Assembly (NCBI GenBank): GCA_947500775.1
Contig: CANMTD010000007.1
Location: forward strand, 124,001 to 188,000
Source: an uncultured Paracoccaceae bacterium
GTDB lineage: Bacteria > Pseudomonadota > Alphaproteobacteria > Rhodobacterales > Rhodobacteraceae
Reading direction: 5' to 3'
Length of the DNA: 64,000 nt
A program made the translations under genes and the position numbers. The notes beneath the pieces are model-generated. The model saw only the letters and a list, made by a program, of their open reading frames with translations. It had not been told where the DNA came from and ran no database searches. Of the stretch, positions 44,286 to 52,781 are shown piece by piece. Position 1 is the first letter of the stretch. Every line of letters begins with the position of its first letter.

Positions 44286-44908
44286 CCGGGGTCGAACTGG
44301 CCCTGTTCTGGGTCGCCTGGCTGGTCGCGGTCGGGTCGCCCGGTCCCGCCACCCTGTCGATCGCCGGAACCTCGATGAACGCGGGGCGCCGGCTGGGGGT
44401 GATCTTTGCCTGCGGAATTCTGGCGGGCGGCGCCTTTTGGGGCATCGCCGCCGCATTGGGGATGAGCGCGCTGATGCTGGCCAACGCCTGGGTCTTTACC
44501 GTGCTGCGCTATGCCGGGGCCGGCTATCTGTTCTATCTGGCGATGAAATCGCTGCGCTCGGCCATGACTGCGAAACCCAGCCTGATGCGCGCAGGCTATG
44601 ACGGTCCGGCGGCGCGGGTCTTTACCAGGGGGGCGCTGATCCATCTGACCAACCCCAAGGCGATCCTGTCGTGGGGGGCGGTCTATTCGATCACCCTGCC
44701 GTCGGGCGCGTCGGTCTCGCAGGTGTTCCAGATGTTCGCCTTTCTTTACGCAGGCTCCATCCTGACTTTCATCGGCTATGCGTTCCTGTTTTCGACCGAC
44801 CGCATGGTGCGCAGCTATGCCCGGATGCGCCGCGGGTTCGAAGCGGTCTTCGCCGTCTTCTTCGGGCTGGCCAGCCTCAAGATCCTGACAACCCGTTTGG
44901 CGCCGTGA
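44282..44908 (+). CDS. LysE family translocator
   Basis: A 208-residue RhtB/LysE-type exporter with six hydrophobic segments. The fingerprint is present: [21 protein letters not shown] near 17-37, [11 protein letters not shown] near 80 and [20 protein letters not shown] near 118-137. It overlaps pdxJ by 4 nt, so it belongs to the same transcript. Substrate unknown. It is a different paralogue from the LysE gene at 37.2-37.8 kb. Confidence 0.9.
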   Translation: MTGVELALFWVAWLVAVGSPGPATLSIAGTSMNAGRRLGVIFACGILAGGAFWGIAAALGMSALMLANAWVFTVLRYAGAGYLFYLAMKSLRSAMTAKPSLMRAGYDGPAARVFTRGALIHLTNPKAILSWGAVYSITLPSGASVSQVFQMFAFLYAGSILTFIGYAFLFSTDRMVRSYARMRRGFEAVFAVFFGLASLKILTTRLAP

Positions 44909-44910
44909 TC

Positions 44911-44954
44911 TGTCAGGTGTATGTACAGCCTGTGTACAGGTTCTGTACGCGTTC
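44911..44954 (+). repeat. 11-bp-phased direct repeats upstream of the small ORF/acpS
   Basis: The words TGTCAGGTGTA, TGTACAGCCTG, TGTACAGGTTC and TGTACGCGTTC follow each other head to tail at 44911, 44922, 44933 and 44944. A degenerate fifth (TGCATGGCCGT) follows. TGTAC thus recurs every 11 bp on one helical face. Confidence 0.65.
44940..44954. promoter_or_regulatory. SOS-type (LexA) box
   Basis: GTTC-TGTACGC-GTTC matches the alphaproteobacterial LexA operator GTTC-N7-GTTC. It is formed by the last two units of the 11-bp repeat and lies 60 bp upstream of the 29-residue ORF. It could equally be a by-product of the repeat. Confidence 0.4.
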
Positions 44955-45014
44955 TGCATGGCCGTCGCAGGCGGTTTCGCACGGTTCGGACGTTTTTAGG
45001 GGAAAGGCGCACAT

Positions 45015-45104
45015 ATGATCGGGGCAACCACATTGCTGGCCGTCGGATTGGCCTTTTTCGTCGTGGCAGGGCTTGGCCTGATCCGATCGGCCTGCGCACG
45101 ATGA
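45015..45104 (+). CDS. 29-residue putative membrane peptide, coupled to acpS
   Basis: ATG with GGGGAAAGG upstream. The translation starts [20 protein letters not shown], a single hydrophobic helix, and ends with basic residues and one Cys (IRSACAR). The stop overlaps the acpS start by ATGA, as in coupled genes nearby. It is either a real small inner-membrane peptide or a leader that brings ribosomes to acpS. With the SOS-type box upstream it recalls the 29-residue SOS-induced SidA of Caulobacter by size and type only; I do not claim homology. Confidence 0.45.
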   Translation: MIGATTLLAVGLAFFVVAGLGLIRSACAR

Positions 45105-45502
45105 TCCTTGGCATCGGCACCGACCTGGCCAATATCGACCGAATTCAGGGCACGCTGGACCGGTTCGGTGATCGGTTTCGCAACCGGGTCTTCACCGAGC
45201 TTGAACAGGCCAAGGCCGAACGCCGCGCCGATGCCGCGGGCACTTATGCCAAACGCTGGGCCGCGAAAGAGGCCTGTTCCAAGGCGCTGGGCACCGGCCT
45301 GCGCATGGGAATCGCCTGGAAGGATATGGCCGTCAGCAATCTGCACACCGGCCAGCCGGTGATGCAGGTGACCGGATGGGCGGCCGAGCGCCTGTCCGAC
45401 ATGACCCCCGACGGGCACGAGGCGATCATTCACGTGACCTTGACCGACGATCACCCTTGGGCACAGGCCTTTGTGGTGATCGAGGCGCGCCCGCTGGCTT
45501 GA
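45101..45502 (+). CDS. acpS: holo-[acyl-carrier-protein] synthase
   Basis: A 133-residue phosphopantetheinyl transferase that activates acyl carrier protein using CoA. It opens with [15 protein letters not shown], carrying the Mg-binding Asp, and has the second signature [14 protein letters not shown] with the catalytic Glu and Lys. The C-terminus ends in the [16 protein letters not shown] strand. The start at 45101 overlaps a 29-codon ORF by ATGA; the longer in-frame reading from 44921 covers the intergenic repeats and is rejected. Confidence 0.95.
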   Translation: MILGIGTDLANIDRIQGTLDRFGDRFRNRVFTELEQAKAERRADAAGTYAKRWAAKEACSKALGTGLRMGIAWKDMAVSNLHTGQPVMQVTGWAAERLSDMTPDGHEAIIHVTLTDDHPWAQAFVVIEARPLA

Positions 45503-45557
45503 CACCTTGGGCGCGCCCGCTCATGTAGCGGAGGTCAAAACCAGAGGCAGGACCAAG

Positions 45558-46343
45558 ATGGCCAGTGAAAAACACGACGGCGGCGTCGTCGAAACGATCA
45601 AGACGGTGGTCTATGCGCTGTTGATTGCGGGCGTGTTCCGTTCCTTGTTCTTTCAGCCGTTCTGGATTCCGTCGGGGTCGATGAAGGACACGCTGCTGAT
45701 CGGCGACTTCCTGTTCGTCAACAAGATGGCCTATGGCTATTCCAAACATTCCTGCCCGTTCTCGATGTGCCCGTTTGAAGGCCGCATTCTGGCCTCGGAA
45801 CCCACACGCGGCGATGTCGTGGTGTTCCGCCACCCGGTGAACGGATCGGATTTCATCAAGCGGCTGATCGGCCTGCCGGGCGACCGGATTCAGATGAAGA
45901 ACGGCGTGCTGTTCATCAACGAACAGCCGGTCAAACTGGAGGATGTCGGAACCTTTGACGAGGTCTTTGCCAAACAGGGTCCGCTGGGCCTGTTGCCGCG
46001 CTGTGAAAACGCCCCCGTGGGCGAAGGCGGCACCTGCACCAAATCCCGCCAGATCGAAACCCTGCCCAATGGGGTCAGCCATGCGATCCTGAACATCAAC
46101 AAAAACGGGTTTGCCGATAACACGGCTGAATTCACTGTCCCTGCCGGTGAGTATTTCTTTATGGGTGACAACCGCGACAACAGTCAGGACAGCCGCTTTG
46201 CCAAGGCCAATGGCGGGGTGGGCTATGTGCCTGCGGAATATCTGATCGGGCGCGCCGACCGGATCATGTTCTCATCCGCCGGGCGGTCGCTGTTTTACTT
46301 CTGGACGTGGCGCGCGGACCGGTTCCTGAAGGCGGTCGAGTGA
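45558..46343 (+). CDS. lepB: signal peptidase I
   Basis: A 261-residue membrane protease that removes Sec signal peptides. One N-terminal membrane segment (about 14-34) precedes the catalytic domain. Box [12 protein letters not shown] holds the nucleophile Ser41, and box [12 protein letters not shown] the general-base Lys near 101. Box [12 protein letters not shown] is near 198-208. An insertion with two Cys-containing segments (SCPFSMCPF and [12 protein letters not shown]) is typical of Rhodobacterales LepB. The stop overlaps the rnc start by GTGA. Confidence 0.96.
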   Translation: MASEKHDGGVVETIKTVVYALLIAGVFRSLFFQPFWIPSGSMKDTLLIGDFLFVNKMAYGYSKHSCPFSMCPFEGRILASEPTRGDVVVFRHPVNGSDFIKRLIGLPGDRIQMKNGVLFINEQPVKLEDVGTFDEVFAKQGPLGLLPRCENAPVGEGGTCTKSRQIETLPNGVSHAILNINKNGFADNTAEFTVPAGEYFFMGDNRDNSQDSRFAKANGGVGYVPAEYLIGRADRIMFSSAGRSLFYFWTWRADRFLKAVE

Positions 46344-47029
46344 AGCTTTCGTCGGAACTCATATCGTTTTCTGCCCGATTGGGGTACAGATTTTCCAAAC
46401 CGGAACTGATCCTGCGCGCGCTGACCCATTCGTCGATTTCATCGCCGACCCGGCCCGACAATCAGCGGCTGGAGTTTCTGGGCGACCGGGTGCTGGGGCT
46501 GGTGATGGCCGAGGCGCTGCTGGCTGCAGACACCGATGCCGCCGAAGGTCAGCTTGCCCCGCGGTTCAACGCGCTGGTCCGCAAAGAGGCCTGCGCCGAT
46601 GTGGCCCGCCAGATCGATCTGGGCGCGGTTCTGAAACTGGGCCGGTCCGAAATGATGTCCGGCGGGCGCCGCAAAGAGGCGCTGCTGGGCGACGCGATGG
46701 AGGCGGTGATCGCCGCCGTCTATCTGGATGGCGGATTCGATGCGGCGCGCGATGTGATCCGGGCCCTGTGGGGCGCGCGCATCACGGCGGTCGAAGAGGA
46801 CGCGCGCGATCCCAAAACCGCGTTGCAGGAATGGGCGCAGGCCCGCGGCCAGCAACCGCCCCGATACGACGAACTGCGCCGCGAAGGGCCCGATCACGCG
46901 CCTGTTTTCACCATCGCTGTCCGGCTGGACAGTGGCGAAGAAGAACAGGCCAGCGCCGGGTCGAAACGATACGCCGAACAGGCCGCCGCAAAGGCGCTGT
47001 TGCAACGCATGGAGGCCACGGATGGCTGA
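46340..47029 (+). CDS. rnc: ribonuclease III
   Basis: A 229-residue double-strand-specific endoribonuclease that processes rRNA and mRNA. GTG start overlapping the lepB stop. The catalytic domain has [18 protein letters not shown] (the signature with Glu and Asp metal ligands) at about 40-57 and [15 protein letters not shown] near 117-131. A C-terminal double-stranded RNA-binding domain covers about 155-225. Operon order lepB-rnc-era is standard. Confidence 0.97.
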   Translation: MKLSSELISFSARLGYRFSKPELILRALTHSSISSPTRPDNQRLEFLGDRVLGLVMAEALLAADTDAAEGQLAPRFNALVRKEACADVARQIDLGAVLKLGRSEMMSGGRRKEALLGDAMEAVIAAVYLDGGFDAARDVIRALWGARITAVEEDARDPKTALQEWAQARGQQPPRYDELRREGPDHAPVFTIAVRLDSGEEEQASAGSKRYAEQAAAKALLQRMEATDG

Positions 47030-47936
47030 GACAAAGGCGGGTTTCGTCGCCCTGATCGGCGAACCGAATGCCGGTAAATCAACGCTTCTGAACCGGATGG
47101 TCGGGGCCAAGGTGTCGATCGTGACCCATAAGGTGCAAACCACGCGCGCGCGGATTCGCGGCGTCGCGATCGAAGGCGATGCGCAGATCGTGTTCGTCGA
47201 TACGCCGGGCCTCTTCCGCCCGCGCCGCCGGCTGGACCGCGCGATGGTCGCGGCTGCCTGGGGCGGGGCCTCGGACGCGGAAATCGTGGTTTTGCTGATC
47301 GAGGCGCACCGCGGCCTGACCGACGGGGTCGAGGCGATTCTGGAGGCTCTACGCGACCGCATCTCCGAAGGCCAGACCGTGGCGCTTGCCATCAACAAGA
47401 TCGACCGGGTCAAGGCCGAGGTCCTGCTGGCGCTGTCGGAAAAGATGAACGCGGCCTATCCCTTTGCCCAGACCTTCATGATCTCGGCCGAGAAAGGGCA
47501 TGGGGTGGATCACCTGCGGCAATGGCTGGCCGATGAGCTGCCCGAAGGTCCGTGGCTGTACCCCGAAGACCAGATCGCCGATCTGCCGATGCGGATGATC
47601 GCGGCGGAAATGACGCGTGAAAAACTGACCCTGCGCCTGCATCAGGAACTGCCCTATCAGATGACGGTGGAAACCGAAAACTGGGAAGAGCGCAAAGACG
47701 GATCGGTGCGGATCGATCAGGTGATCTATGTGGTGCGCGACGGGCACAAGGGCATCGTTCTGGGCAACAAGGGCGAAACCATCAAAGGCGTCAGCCAGGC
47801 CGCCCGCGCCGAGTTGAAAGAGTTTCTGGGCCGCGAGGTGCATCTGTTCCTGCAGGTCAAGGTGCGCCCCAACTGGTTGGAGGAATCCGAACGCTATTCG
47901 GAAATGGGGCTGGATTTCAAAGACGGGAATACATGA
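47022..47936 (+). CDS. era: GTPase Era
   Basis: A 304-residue GTPase required for 16S rRNA maturation and 30S assembly. G motifs: GEPNAGKST (G1), TTRARIRG (G2), DTPGLF (G3), NKID (G4) and a SAEKG segment (G5). The C-terminal KH domain at about 205-290 has [21 protein letters not shown] and binds the 3' end of 16S rRNA. It overlaps rnc by 8 bp and the DUF1491 gene by 4 bp. Confidence 0.97.
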   Translation: MAETKAGFVALIGEPNAGKSTLLNRMVGAKVSIVTHKVQTTRARIRGVAIEGDAQIVFVDTPGLFRPRRRLDRAMVAAAWGGASDAEIVVLLIEAHRGLTDGVEAILEALRDRISEGQTVALAINKIDRVKAEVLLALSEKMNAAYPFAQTFMISAEKGHGVDHLRQWLADELPEGPWLYPEDQIADLPMRMIAAEMTREKLTLRLHQELPYQMTVETENWEERKDGSVRIDQVIYVVRDGHKGIVLGNKGETIKGVSQAARAELKEFLGREVHLFLQVKVRPNWLEESERYSEMGLDFKDGNT

Positions 47937-48265
47937 CCCGGCTGACGGCGGATTTCTGGGTTCAGGCCTATCTGAACCGGTTGCGGCTGGCCAATATCCC
48001 GGCCTTTGTCACGGCCAAGGGCGATGCGACCGCCGGGGCCGTGATGGTCAAACTGAACACGCTGGACGGGCAGGCGCAGGTGTTTCAGCGCAGTTTCGAT
48101 CTGATGACCGGTGCGCGGGAATGGGTGGTTCTGGCCGCGGGGGATGAGGCCGAGGTCGATGCCTCGATCGCCCGCCAACGCGGCTTTGACCCCGATCTTT
48201 GGGTGATCGAGGTCGAGGATCGGCAGGGCCGGCATTTGCTGGACGAACCGGGGTTGTCTGACTAG
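47933..48265 (+). CDS. DUF1491 family protein
   Basis: A 110-residue protein of an alphaproteobacterial family without known function. It opens [22 protein letters not shown] and has the core FVTAKGDATAGAVMVK, REWVVLAAGDEAEVDA and DPDLWVIEVEDRQGRHLLD. No signal or membrane segment. Its fixed place between era and recO suggests a link with translation or repair, which is only contextual. Confidence 0.9.
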   Translation: MTRLTADFWVQAYLNRLRLANIPAFVTAKGDATAGAVMVKLNTLDGQAQVFQRSFDLMTGAREWVVLAAGDEAEVDASIARQRGFDPDLWVIEVEDRQGRHLLDEPGLSD

Positions 48266-48274
48266 GTTCGCACC

Positions 48275-49003
48275 ATGGAATGGCGCGATCAGGGGGCGGT
48301 GCTAAGCGTTCGGCGGCATGGCGAAACCTCGGCAATCATCGATGTGTTCACCGCCGCCCACGGGCGGCATGCGGGCGTTGTGCGCGGCGGCGCCAGCCGC
48401 AGGATCGCCCCCATCCTGCAACCCGGCGCCCAGGTCGATCTGACCTGGCGCGCCCGGCTGGAGGATCATCTGGGCAGCTACGCGGTCGAACCGCTGCAAT
48501 CGCGCGCCGATGTGATGGGCGACCGCGACGCGCTGGCCGGGTTGAACGCGGTAACCGCGCTGTTGGGGTTCGCCTTGCCCGACCGCGAGCCGCACCCGCT
48601 GCTGTATACCCGCAGCATCGCGGTGCTGGACATGCTGGGTAAATCCGAGCTGTGGCCGCTGGCCTATCTGCGCTGGGAACTGGCACTGTTGGAGGAGATG
48701 GGCTTTGGCCTTGATCTGTCGGTCTGCGCGGTTACTGGAACGCATGACGATCTGGCCTATGTCTCACCCAAATCGGGCCGCGCGGTCAGTGCCGAAGGTG
48801 CCGGAGAGTGGGCCGACCGCCTGCTGCCCCTGCCGCCCGAGATGCTGGGCGGTGGCGACGGATCGCGCGCACATGTGTTGGAGGGTTTGGCCACAACCGG
48901 GCATTTTCTGACGGGGTGGCTGGCGCCCGCACTGGGGGACCGCCCCCTGCCCGAGGCCCGCGCGCGGTTGCTGGACCGGCTGAAACGCTCAACAGGAGGC
49001 TGA
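48275..49003 (+). CDS. recO: DNA repair protein RecO
   Basis: A 242-residue recombination mediator of the RecFOR pathway. The N-terminal OB domain begins [22 protein letters not shown]. The C-terminal helical region includes [24 protein letters not shown] and [18 protein letters not shown]. It loads RecA on single-stranded DNA coated with SSB. The zinc-finger cysteines of some RecO proteins are largely missing (one Cys at CAVTG), as in other alphaproteobacteria. Confidence 0.93.
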   Translation: MEWRDQGAVLSVRRHGETSAIIDVFTAAHGRHAGVVRGGASRRIAPILQPGAQVDLTWRARLEDHLGSYAVEPLQSRADVMGDRDALAGLNAVTALLGFALPDREPHPLLYTRSIAVLDMLGKSELWPLAYLRWELALLEEMGFGLDLSVCAVTGTHDDLAYVSPKSGRAVSAEGAGEWADRLLPLPPEMLGGGDGSRAHVLEGLATTGHFLTGWLAPALGDRPLPEARARLLDRLKRSTGG

Positions 49004-49004
49004 G

Positions 49005-49670
49005 ATGAAATCATACGCGGAACTCCGGGACATGGCCGCGGCGCGCAAAGGGGCCGCCGAACTGGAGGCCGCCTTGCCCGGCCCGCCCGACCGCAGGCTG
49101 GCCGATCAAAGCGACGACCGCCTGCTGTCGCAATTCACCAAATCGGTGTTTCAGGCGGGGTTCAACTGGCAGGTCATCGAAAACAAATGGGACGGGTTCG
49201 AAGCGGCGTTTCACGGGTTCGACATCGGGCGCAACGCGCTGATGTCGGACGATGATCTGGACCGGCATCTGCAAAACACCGCGATCGTGCGCAATGCCAC
49301 CAAGATCCTGACCGTGCGCGACAATGCGGTGTTCCTGTCCGAACTTGCGGCGGAACACGGGACCGCCGCCGCCTGTCTGGGGAACTGGCCGAACACCGAT
49401 ACCGTGGGGCTGTTCGATCTGTTGAAGACGAAAGGATCGCGGCTGGGCGGGGTGACCGGGCAATATGCCTTGCGCACGTTGGGGTATGACAATTTCATCC
49501 TGTCGAAATCGGTGGTCTCGGCGTTGAACATGGCCGGTGTGATCGACGGGGCGGCGACCTCGAAATCCGCGCTGAAAAAGGTGCAGGCGGCGTTCAATAC
49601 CTGGACGGATGAAAGCGGCGAAAGCCTGACGCGCATCAGCCGGGTTCTGGCGATGTCGGTGCCCGATTAA
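49005..49670 (+). CDS. DNA-3-methyladenine glycosylase I-like protein, divergent
   Basis: A 221-residue helix-hairpin-helix glycosylase-like protein starting just after recO with AGGAGG upstream. The stretch FQAGFNWQVIENKWDGFEAAFHGFD and the IVRNATKI segment align well with Tag. Two differences stand out: the position of the Tag active-site Glu38 is Ser47, while the neighbouring Trp is kept (Trp55), and the Cys/His zinc-binding residues of Tag are absent. It may have different specificity or be inactive as a glycosylase. The stop overlaps the convergent META gene by 4 nt (TTAA). Confidence 0.8.
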   Translation: MKSYAELRDMAAARKGAAELEAALPGPPDRRLADQSDDRLLSQFTKSVFQAGFNWQVIENKWDGFEAAFHGFDIGRNALMSDDDLDRHLQNTAIVRNATKILTVRDNAVFLSELAAEHGTAAACLGNWPNTDTVGLFDLLKTKGSRLGGVTGQYALRTLGYDNFILSKSVVSALNMAGVIDGAATSKSALKKVQAAFNTWTDESGESLTRISRVLAMSVPD

Positions 49671-50056
49671 GGGGCTGCGCGAAACAGCATTTGTCGGCCC
49701 GCATCGTTCGACAGGATCAGCGTATCGCCGCTGACCTCGGCCAGTGTCATGTCGCCGAGGGCGGCAAAAAACCGGGCCTCGGCGGGCAGGTCCGGACAGC
49801 CCCGTTTCGTGGCCGCGATCGGGTCGGCCCCGAACCACGGATAGGGCAGGGACTGGACCCCGTGAAAGCTGTTGCAGGGGGCTTGGCCCGTGATCTGGCC
49901 GGGTTTGGGGAATTGCACCGTGGCCTTTGCGTCAAAGGCGGCGCCGTCGATTTCATGCAGCCTGAAAACGGTCGCGGGATCGACAAAGGCCGATATGGTT
50001 TCATCGCTGCTGCAGGCAGAGGGCAGTAACAGGATCAGGCAGGCAAGACGCAACAT
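49667..50056 (-). CDS. META-domain (HslJ-like) putative lipoprotein
   Basis: A 129-residue protein with a lipoprotein signal LLLPSAC (Cys15). The mature part has the META fold pattern: F-LHEIDGAAFDAKATVQF, ITGQAPCNSFHG and a C-terminal SGDTLILSNDAGRQMLF, with ATKRGCPDLPAE in between. Two cysteines in the CN-F and GCP contexts are typical of META domains. Likely in the outer membrane or periplasm, function unknown; HslJ in E. coli affects heat and novobiocin resistance. Confidence 0.82.
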   Translation of the reverse strand: MLRLACLILLLPSACSSDETISAFVDPATVFRLHEIDGAAFDAKATVQFPKPGQITGQAPCNSFHGVQSLPYPWFGADPIAATKRGCPDLPAEARFFAALGDMTLAEVSGDTLILSNDAGRQMLFRAAP

Positions 50057-50109
50057 GCCGCCACCCTGACATCGGGGGGCGACCGTTGCAATATACCGCC
50101 GTCAGGGCA

Positions 50110-51792
50110 TCAGCCCAACAGCCGCCGGGCGATGACCTGCGCCTGAATTTCCGCCGCCCCTTCAAAGATGTTCAGGATGCGGGCGTCGCACAGGATGCGG
50201 CTGATCTGATATTCCAGCGCGAAACCGTTGCCGCCGTGGATTTGCAGGCTGTTGTCGGCGCAGGCCCAGGCCACGCGCGCGCCCAGCAGCTTGGCCATGC
50301 CTGCCTCCAGATCGCAGCGTTTGTCGTGGTCTTTCTGCCATGCCGAATGATAGGTCAGCTGCCGCGCCACCATAATTTCAACCGCCATCATCGCCAGCTT
50401 GCCGCCGACGCGGGGAAAGTTGATCAGCGATTTGCCGAATTGCTTGCGGTCGATGGCGTATTGCATCCCGACCTCCAGCGCGTTCTGCGCCACGCCGATG
50501 GCGCGGGCGGCGGTCTGGATGCGGGCGGATTCGAAGGTCTGCATCAACTGTTTGAAGCCCTGACCTTCGACCCCGCCCAGCAGGTTTTCGCCTTTGACCT
50601 TGAACCCGTCAAAGCCCAGTTCGTATTCCTTCATGCCGCGATAGCCCAGTACCTCGATCTCGCCGCCGGTCATGCCGGGGGTGGGGAAGGGGGCGTCGTC
50701 GGTGCCCGGCGTCTTTTCCGCCAGGAACATCGACAGCCCCTTGTAATCGGTGGTGTCGGGATCGGTGCGCGCCAGCAGGGTCATCACATGGGTGCGGGCG
50801 GCATGGGTGATCCAGGTCTTGTTGCCGGTGACGGTGTAATCGTCGCCGTCCTTGACCGCGCGGGTGCGCAAGGCGCCCAGATCGGACCCGGTGTTGGGTT
50901 CGGTAAAGACCGCCGTTGGCAGGATCTCGGCACTGGCCAGTTTCGACAGCCAGTTTTCCTTCTGCGCGTCGGTGCCGCCGCAAATGATCAGCTCGGCCGC
51001 GATCTCGGACCGGGTGCCAAGCGAACCGACACCGATATAGCCGCGCGACAGTTCCTCGGACACCACCACCATCGAGGCTTTGGACAGGCCGAAGCCGCCG
51101 AATTCTTCGGGGATGGTCAGGCCGAACACGCCCATTTCGGCCAGTTCCTCGATGATCTCCATCGGGATCAATTCGTCCTTCAGGTGCCAGTCATGGGCGT
51201 TGGGGGCGACCTTTTCATCGGCAAAGCGGCGGAACTGATCGCGGATCATTTCCAGTTCTTCATCCAGACCGGTGGCGCCAAAGGTGGCGTGGCCGTGGTT
51301 GTCCTGCATCAGCTCGACCAGCCGCATCCGCGCGGCCTGGGTGTTGCCGCCGTTGCACAGGGTCATGACCGCCGGGTCCATCAGCGCGCGCTGGTCGTCC
51401 TGGGTCAGGCCGATATCTTGCAGGCGCGCAACTTCGCCCTGGCTCATCGGGATGCCGCCGTAGATCTGCCACAGGTATTCGCCAAAGGCGATCTGGTGGA
51501 TCAGCCCTTCCATTTCGCCGAATTTGCCCTCGGCGCTCAGCCGTTCGGCCCAGGCCTGCATCTGGCGCAGCGCCTCGGCATAGGTGGCCAGCCACGCCAG
51601 CGCATGGGCCGCGAACTGGTTCTGTTCCAGCGCCGCGCCCGAGATTCTGCCATCGACGGAAACCTCGGTGCGCAAACGGTCCGTGGCGGTCGTCAGCAGG
51701 GTTTCAACCGGTGCAATCGCGGCCTTGGTCAGGGTCAGCAGATCGGGCAGAAGGGCGGGGGTCAAAGGCATATCCTGTCCATCATGGGGCAT
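50110..51792 (-). CDS. mcd: acyl-CoA dehydrogenase, probably (2S)-methylsuccinyl-CoA dehydrogenase
   Basis: A 560-residue flavoprotein, longer than ordinary acyl-CoA dehydrogenases (about 380-400). The first 150 residues are an extra helical domain, a feature of Mcd in the ethylmalonyl-CoA pathway. The rest has the classic fold: FTEPNTGSDLGALRTRA near 285, the FAD/substrate zone GNKTWITHAARTHVM near 315, and the C-terminal QIHGGNGFALEYQISRILCDARILNIFEG in part. It oxidises methylsuccinyl-CoA to mesaconyl-CoA and passes electrons to ETF, encoded at 62-63.8 kb. A GGAG lies 7 nt before the start at 51792. Confidence 0.87.
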   Translation of the reverse strand: MPHDGQDMPLTPALLPDLLTLTKAAIAPVETLLTTATDRLRTEVSVDGRISGAALEQNQFAAHALAWLATYAEALRQMQAWAERLSAEGKFGEMEGLIHQIAFGEYLWQIYGGIPMSQGEVARLQDIGLTQDDQRALMDPAVMTLCNGGNTQAARMRLVELMQDNHGHATFGATGLDEELEMIRDQFRRFADEKVAPNAHDWHLKDELIPMEIIEELAEMGVFGLTIPEEFGGFGLSKASMVVVSEELSRGYIGVGSLGTRSEIAAELIICGGTDAQKENWLSKLASAEILPTAVFTEPNTGSDLGALRTRAVKDGDDYTVTGNKTWITHAARTHVMTLLARTDPDTTDYKGLSMFLAEKTPGTDDAPFPTPGMTGGEIEVLGYRGMKEYELGFDGFKVKGENLLGGVEGQGFKQLMQTFESARIQTAARAIGVAQNALEVGMQYAIDRKQFGKSLINFPRVGGKLAMMAVEIMVARQLTYHSAWQKDHDKRCDLEAGMAKLLGARVAWACADNSLQIHGGNGFALEYQISRILCDARILNIFEGAAEIQAQVIARRLLG

Positions 51793-51958
51793 GAGTCGGC
51801 TCCGATTATCTCAGTTCAGACCGCAATAGTCATTTCGCAGTCGCAGCGCAACAAAAATTCAACATTACCTGGTATTTTGAAGCAATATGTCGCAAAGATT
51901 TTTGCGGTGCGGCACGCCCCCGATTGCGATATAGCGCATGGATCACAAAGGGTTCCGC

Positions 51959-52729
51959 ATGGACGCATCATTTCTGGGGCTATCGCTGACGTTCTTCATC
52001 ATGGCCTGCGCCGTTACTGGAGTGGCGGGCTTTGTCAAAGGGATGGTCGGATTTGCCATGCCGATGGTGATGATTTCGGGATTGTCGACCTTTCTGCCCG
52101 CCGAAGTGGCGCTGGCCGCGCTGATCGTGCCGACCCTGCTGACCAACGGGGTGCAGGCCCTGCGGCAGGGGGTGCGGGCGGCGGTGGGATCGATCCGGCG
52201 GTTCGGCCTGTTCATGGGGATCGGGCTGGTGCTGTTGCTAAGCAGCGCGCAGCTTTATGCGCTTTTGCCGCAGCAGGTGCTGTTCCTGGTGATCGGCATT
52301 CCGATCCTGACGTTTTCGGTGCTGCAGCTGATCGGCTGGCGGCTGGAGGTGCGCCCCGAACATGAAACCCGCGCGCAGGTTGTGATCGGCAGTGTCGCGG
52401 GCATATGTGGCGGCTTGTCCGGGGTCTGGGGCCCGCCGACGGTGGCCTTCCTGACCGCGATCAACACGCCTATGGCCGAACAGATGCGGGTGCAGGGGGT
52501 GATCTATGGTCTGGGGGCGGTGGCATTGTTGGCGGCGCATATCCAGTCGGGCGTGATCAACGCGCAGACCCTGCCGCTGTCGGCGATGATGGTTGTTCCG
52601 GCGATGGCGGGAATGCTGGTCGGGATGCGCGTGCAGGGCCGGTTGGACCCCGCGAAATTCCGCCGCGCGACCCTGATCGTTCTGGTCGTGGCTGGTCTGA
52701 ACCTGATCCGCAAGGCGCTGATGGGCTAA
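51959..52729 (+). CDS. TauE/SafE family sulfite exporter-like permease
   Basis: About 256 residues from the ATG at 51959 (AAAGGG 6 nt upstream; 51938 also possible). Eight or so hydrophobic segments in two repeats, with GVAGFVKGMVGFAMPMVM near 20-37 and GGLSGVWGPPTVAFL near 150-164, the paired glycine-rich motifs of the TauE family. Members export or import sulfite, sulfoacetate or other organic anions; the substrate here is unknown. Convergent with pckA across a terminator. Confidence 0.88.
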   Translation: MDASFLGLSLTFFIMACAVTGVAGFVKGMVGFAMPMVMISGLSTFLPAEVALAALIVPTLLTNGVQALRQGVRAAVGSIRRFGLFMGIGLVLLLSSAQLYALLPQQVLFLVIGIPILTFSVLQLIGWRLEVRPEHETRAQVVIGSVAGICGGLSGVWGPPTVAFLTAINTPMAEQMRVQGVIYGLGAVALLAAHIQSGVINAQTLPLSAMMVVPAMAGMLVGMRVQGRLDPAKFRRATLIVLVVAGLNLIRKALMG

Positions 52730-52731
52730 TG

Positions 52732-52761
52732 AAAAAGGCCCCGCTATTGAACGGGGCCTTT
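52732..52761. terminator. bidirectional terminator between TauE gene and pckA
   Basis: 10-bp arms AAAGGCCCCG / CGGGGCCTTT with an 8-nt loop. The minus side is followed by a longer T run, so it serves pckA best; the plus side has TTTGAT. Confidence 0.88.
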
Positions 52762-52781
52762 GATCTGTCAAAGCGGTGGGC

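Noticed and set aside
50086-52365. A plus-strand frame of 759 codons antisense to mcd
   Set aside because: It covers the well-supported acyl-CoA dehydrogenase on the other strand and resembles no protein.
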